DNA from: Planctomycetaceae bacterium
GTDB lineage: Bacteria > Planctomycetota > Planctomycetia > Planctomycetales > Planctomycetaceae
Assembly (NCBI GenBank): GCA_020426085.1
Contig: JAGQQP010000150.1
Location: 1 to 8,670, forward strand
Direction: 5' to 3'
Length of the DNA stretch: 8,670 nucleotides
Shown here: positions 7,005-8,670 of the stretch, piece after piece
How positions within the stretch are numbered: the first letter of the stretch is position 1
Layout: each line of letters starts with the position of its first letter
Notes under the pieces: generated by a model
Seen by the model: the letters and a program-made list of their open reading frames with translations, nothing else
The model's database searches: none
Told to the model about the DNA's origin: nothing
Position numbers and translations under genes: made by a program

Positions 7005-8669
7005 TTATTTTTGAGTTGTGCCTGCTGAATTCGGCTCTGATTTCGCAGTTTCCGTTTTGTCGGTTGCTGCGGGAGTTTTATAAATATCGGTCCCCAGCCG
7101 CTGTAGATAAGCAATCAGAGCCACCACCTGTTTATCTTCCAGACCTGACGGGCCTTTCTGTTTTTCAATGTCGTCCGCAATGGCTTTGGCCTGCTCTTTG
7201 GCCATGGCAATCGAATCATCCAGAGCCCGGGTATAGGGAGCGCCCAGGAAAGATGCCGCCCAGACACGATCCGGAATCGTTTTAAAATTCAACTCCTTAG
7301 TTTCCAGCCACGGATAGGCAGGCATGATCGAACCATTGGTCATTAACGCCGGGTTACGGAAATGGACCACATGCCAGAGATTGGAACGCTGCCCCCCTTC
7401 TCTGGCCAGATCGGGACCAATGCGCCTGGACCCCCACTGGAACGGATGGTCATAAATAAATTCGCCTGGTTTAGAATATTCGCCATAGCGTTTGGTCTCT
7501 GACAGAATGGGGCGGATCATCTGCGAGTGACAGTTATAACAGCCTTCCGCGACATACAGATCCCGCCCTGCCAGTTCCAATGGCGTGTAAGGCGTGACCG
7601 TCGCAATCGTGGGAATGTTCGACCGAATCAGAAAAGTAGGAATGATCTCAAACAGCGATGCGACCACCACGGAAATAATTACCCAGATCGTCATTAATCG
7701 TGGCAGGCGTTCCCATCTGCGGTGCCAGGACAGTTTTTCGAACACATCGATTGATTTTGCGATTTCCAGCACGCCGGTCAAATCCGACTTCGGAGCGGGA
7801 TCATCTTCATAATGCCGTTCCAATGCCGGTGCCGCGTGTTCCACTTCTTCATAGACAGCCGGTCGCGTCTTCCAGGTTTGTATAAAGTTATATCCCAGTA
7901 AGAGCGATCCCGACATATAAACCAGTCCCCCTGCAACACGGATCCAGTACAGGGGAATCAGCACGCGCACCGTCTCAACAAAGTTGGGATAAGCTAACTG
8001 CCCCGTGTCCGTGATGGCACGCCACATTAATCCCTGTGTTAAACCGGCAATATAAATGGGAAAGATATACAACAGGATCCCGATCGTCCCCAACCAGAAA
8101 TGCAGATTTGCCAGCCTGGTACTCCAGAGCTGCGTCTGGAACAACCGGGGCAGCAACCAGTAAATCATCCCAAAGGTCATGAAGCCATTCCAACCCAGAG
8201 CACCGGCATGCACATGCGCGATCGTCCAGTCGGTATAGTGTGACAAAGCATTCACAGACTTGATGGAAAGCACCGGACCTTCAAAGGTGGACATCCCATA
8301 AAAGGTAATTCCCACTACAAAAAACTTGAGCACCGGGTCAGACGTTACTTTCTGCCAGGCCCCTCTGAGAGTCAGCAGACCATTAATCATTCCCCCCCAG
8401 GAAGGCATCCACAACATGATGGAAAACAGCATACCCAGTGTTGAAGCCCATTGAGGTAATGCGGTGTAATGCAGGTGATGCGGGCCGGCCCAGATATAGA
8501 TAAATACCAGTGACCAGAAATGGAGAATACTTAACTTATAAGAATAGATGGGCCGATTGGCTGCCTTGGGGAGAAAATAATACATTAAACCCAGAAAGGG
8601 CGTTGTCAGAAAGAATGCCACAGCATTATGCCCGTACCACCATTGCATGAACGCATCCTGCACCCCGGC
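7005..8669 (-). CDS. ccoNO: CcoNO, fused cbb3 oxidase subunits I and II (5' end outside window)
   Basis: 554 codons of a longer gene; the reading frame runs off the right edge inside CcoN. The GTG at 8661-8663 is an internal Val codon in the conserved G-V-Q-D-A stretch, not a start. CcoN is the haem-copper subunit that reduces O2, and CcoO is a membrane-anchored monohaem cytochrome c. Numbering from 8669: CuB ligands His14 (W-Y-G-H-N-A-V) and His64/His65 (A-G-P-H-H); the Tyr58 position of the His-Tyr crosslink; Glu130 (F-E-G-P); haem b3 and b ligands His152 and His154 (A-H-V-H-A-G). The distances agree with known cbb3 subunits. After the last CcoN helices comes a polar linker (about 265-323), the CcoO membrane anchor (326-347), haem site C-Y-N-C-H (377-381), conserved Q-M-I-R-P and Met449 (I-M-P-A-Y-P-W). 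The tail is polar. Missing are roughly the first 200 residues, with one haem b ligand. Confidence 0.97.
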   Translation of the reverse strand, partial: AGVQDAFMQWWYGHNAVAFFLTTPFLGLMYYFLPKAANRPIYSYKLSILHFWSLVFIYIWAGPHHLHYTALPQWASTLGMLFSIMLWMPSWGGMINGLLTLRGAWQKVTSDPVLKFFVVGITFYGMSTFEGPVLSIKSVNALSHYTDWTIAHVHAGALGWNGFMTFGMIYWLLPRLFQTQLWSTRLANLHFWLGTIGILLYIFPIYIAGLTQGLMWRAITDTGQLAYPNFVETVRVLIPLYWIRVAGGLVYMSGSLLLGYNFIQTWKTRPAVYEEVEHAAPALERHYEDDPAPKSDLTGVLEIAKSIDVFEKLSWHRRWERLPRLMTIWVIISVVVASLFEIIPTFLIRSNIPTIATVTPYTPLELAGRDLYVAEGCYNCHSQMIRPILSETKRYGEYSKPGEFIYDHPFQWGSRRIGPDLAREGGQRSNLWHVVHFRNPALMTNGSIMPAYPWLETKELNFKTIPDRVWAASFLGAPYTRALDDSIAMAKEQAKAIADDIEKQKGPSGLEDKQVVALIAYLQRLGTDIYKTPAATDKTETAKSEPNSAGTTQK

Positions 8670-8670
8670 A

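Noticed and set aside
6983..7114. Upstream extension of the ccoQ frame giving a 96-residue protein
   Set aside because: The extra N-terminal part overlaps ccoNO codons in another frame, begins at a non-ATG codon, has no membrane or family feature, and bypasses the GAGGA site that suits the ATG at 6982.
8661..8663. GTG as the start of a 552-residue protein
   Set aside because: The frame stays open to the window edge, and the residues before and after it (A-G-V-Q-D-A then W-W-Y-G-H-N-A-V) are the interior of CcoN, so this is an internal Val codon of a truncated gene.
1..8670. Novel defence, mobile or RNA-based system
   Set aside because: No transposase, recombinase, direct-repeat array, terminal inverted repeats, tRNA or long structured intergenic region was seen. 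Nearly all bases belong to recognisable respiratory or porin genes.

Overview
The window carries the greater part of a cbb3-type (high oxygen affinity) cytochrome c oxidase operon on the minus strand, covering the structural genes and their assembly genes. On the far left are an unrelated small DUF1508 gene on the same strand and the 3' end of a porin gene on the plus strand. The organism is a Gram-negative-type aerobe or microaerophile, because it has an outer-membrane porin and periplasmic c-type cytochromes. The fused ccoNO gene, the short one-haem CcoP, the OprB-type porin and the moderate GC content suggest a planctomycete, perhaps Gimesia-like. That placement is an inference from gene style, not from a marker gene.

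In transcription order, right to left, the operon reads: ccoNO (subunits I and II fused, 5' end outside the window), ccoQ, a one-haem ccoP, ccoG, ccoH/fixH, a TauE/SafE-like (DsbD_2/UreH-like) membrane protein gene, ccoI, ccoS. The genes are packed with gaps of 20 to 29 nt or with overlaps. Two junctions are 4-nt stop/start overlaps: GTGA into ccoI (if the GTG start proposed here is right) and ATGA into ccoS. The operon promoter and any FNR-type site would lie upstream of ccoNO and cannot be seen.

CcoNO holds the haem b3/CuB oxygen-reducing site and the first c-type haem, and CcoP supplies another c-type haem. CcoQ is the small stabilising or assembly subunit. CcoG (iron-sulphur protein, cupric reductase in the literature), CcoI (copper-exporting P1B ATPase), CcoH and CcoS deliver copper and insert cofactors. 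The TauE/SafE-like protein lies among the copper genes and has conserved Cys motifs, so a metal or thiol role in maturation is a reasonable inference.

Left of ccoS, an 84-nt spacer leads to a two-repeat DUF1508 (YegP-like) gene. That gene converges with the porin gene across only 16 nt. There is no gene-free stretch over 300 bases, and I saw no mobile element, CRISPR array, tRNA or rRNA. The window is mostly a recognisable respiratory locus. The points most worth a second look are the ccoN-ccoO fusion, the CcoP with one haem instead of two, and the start codon of ccoI.
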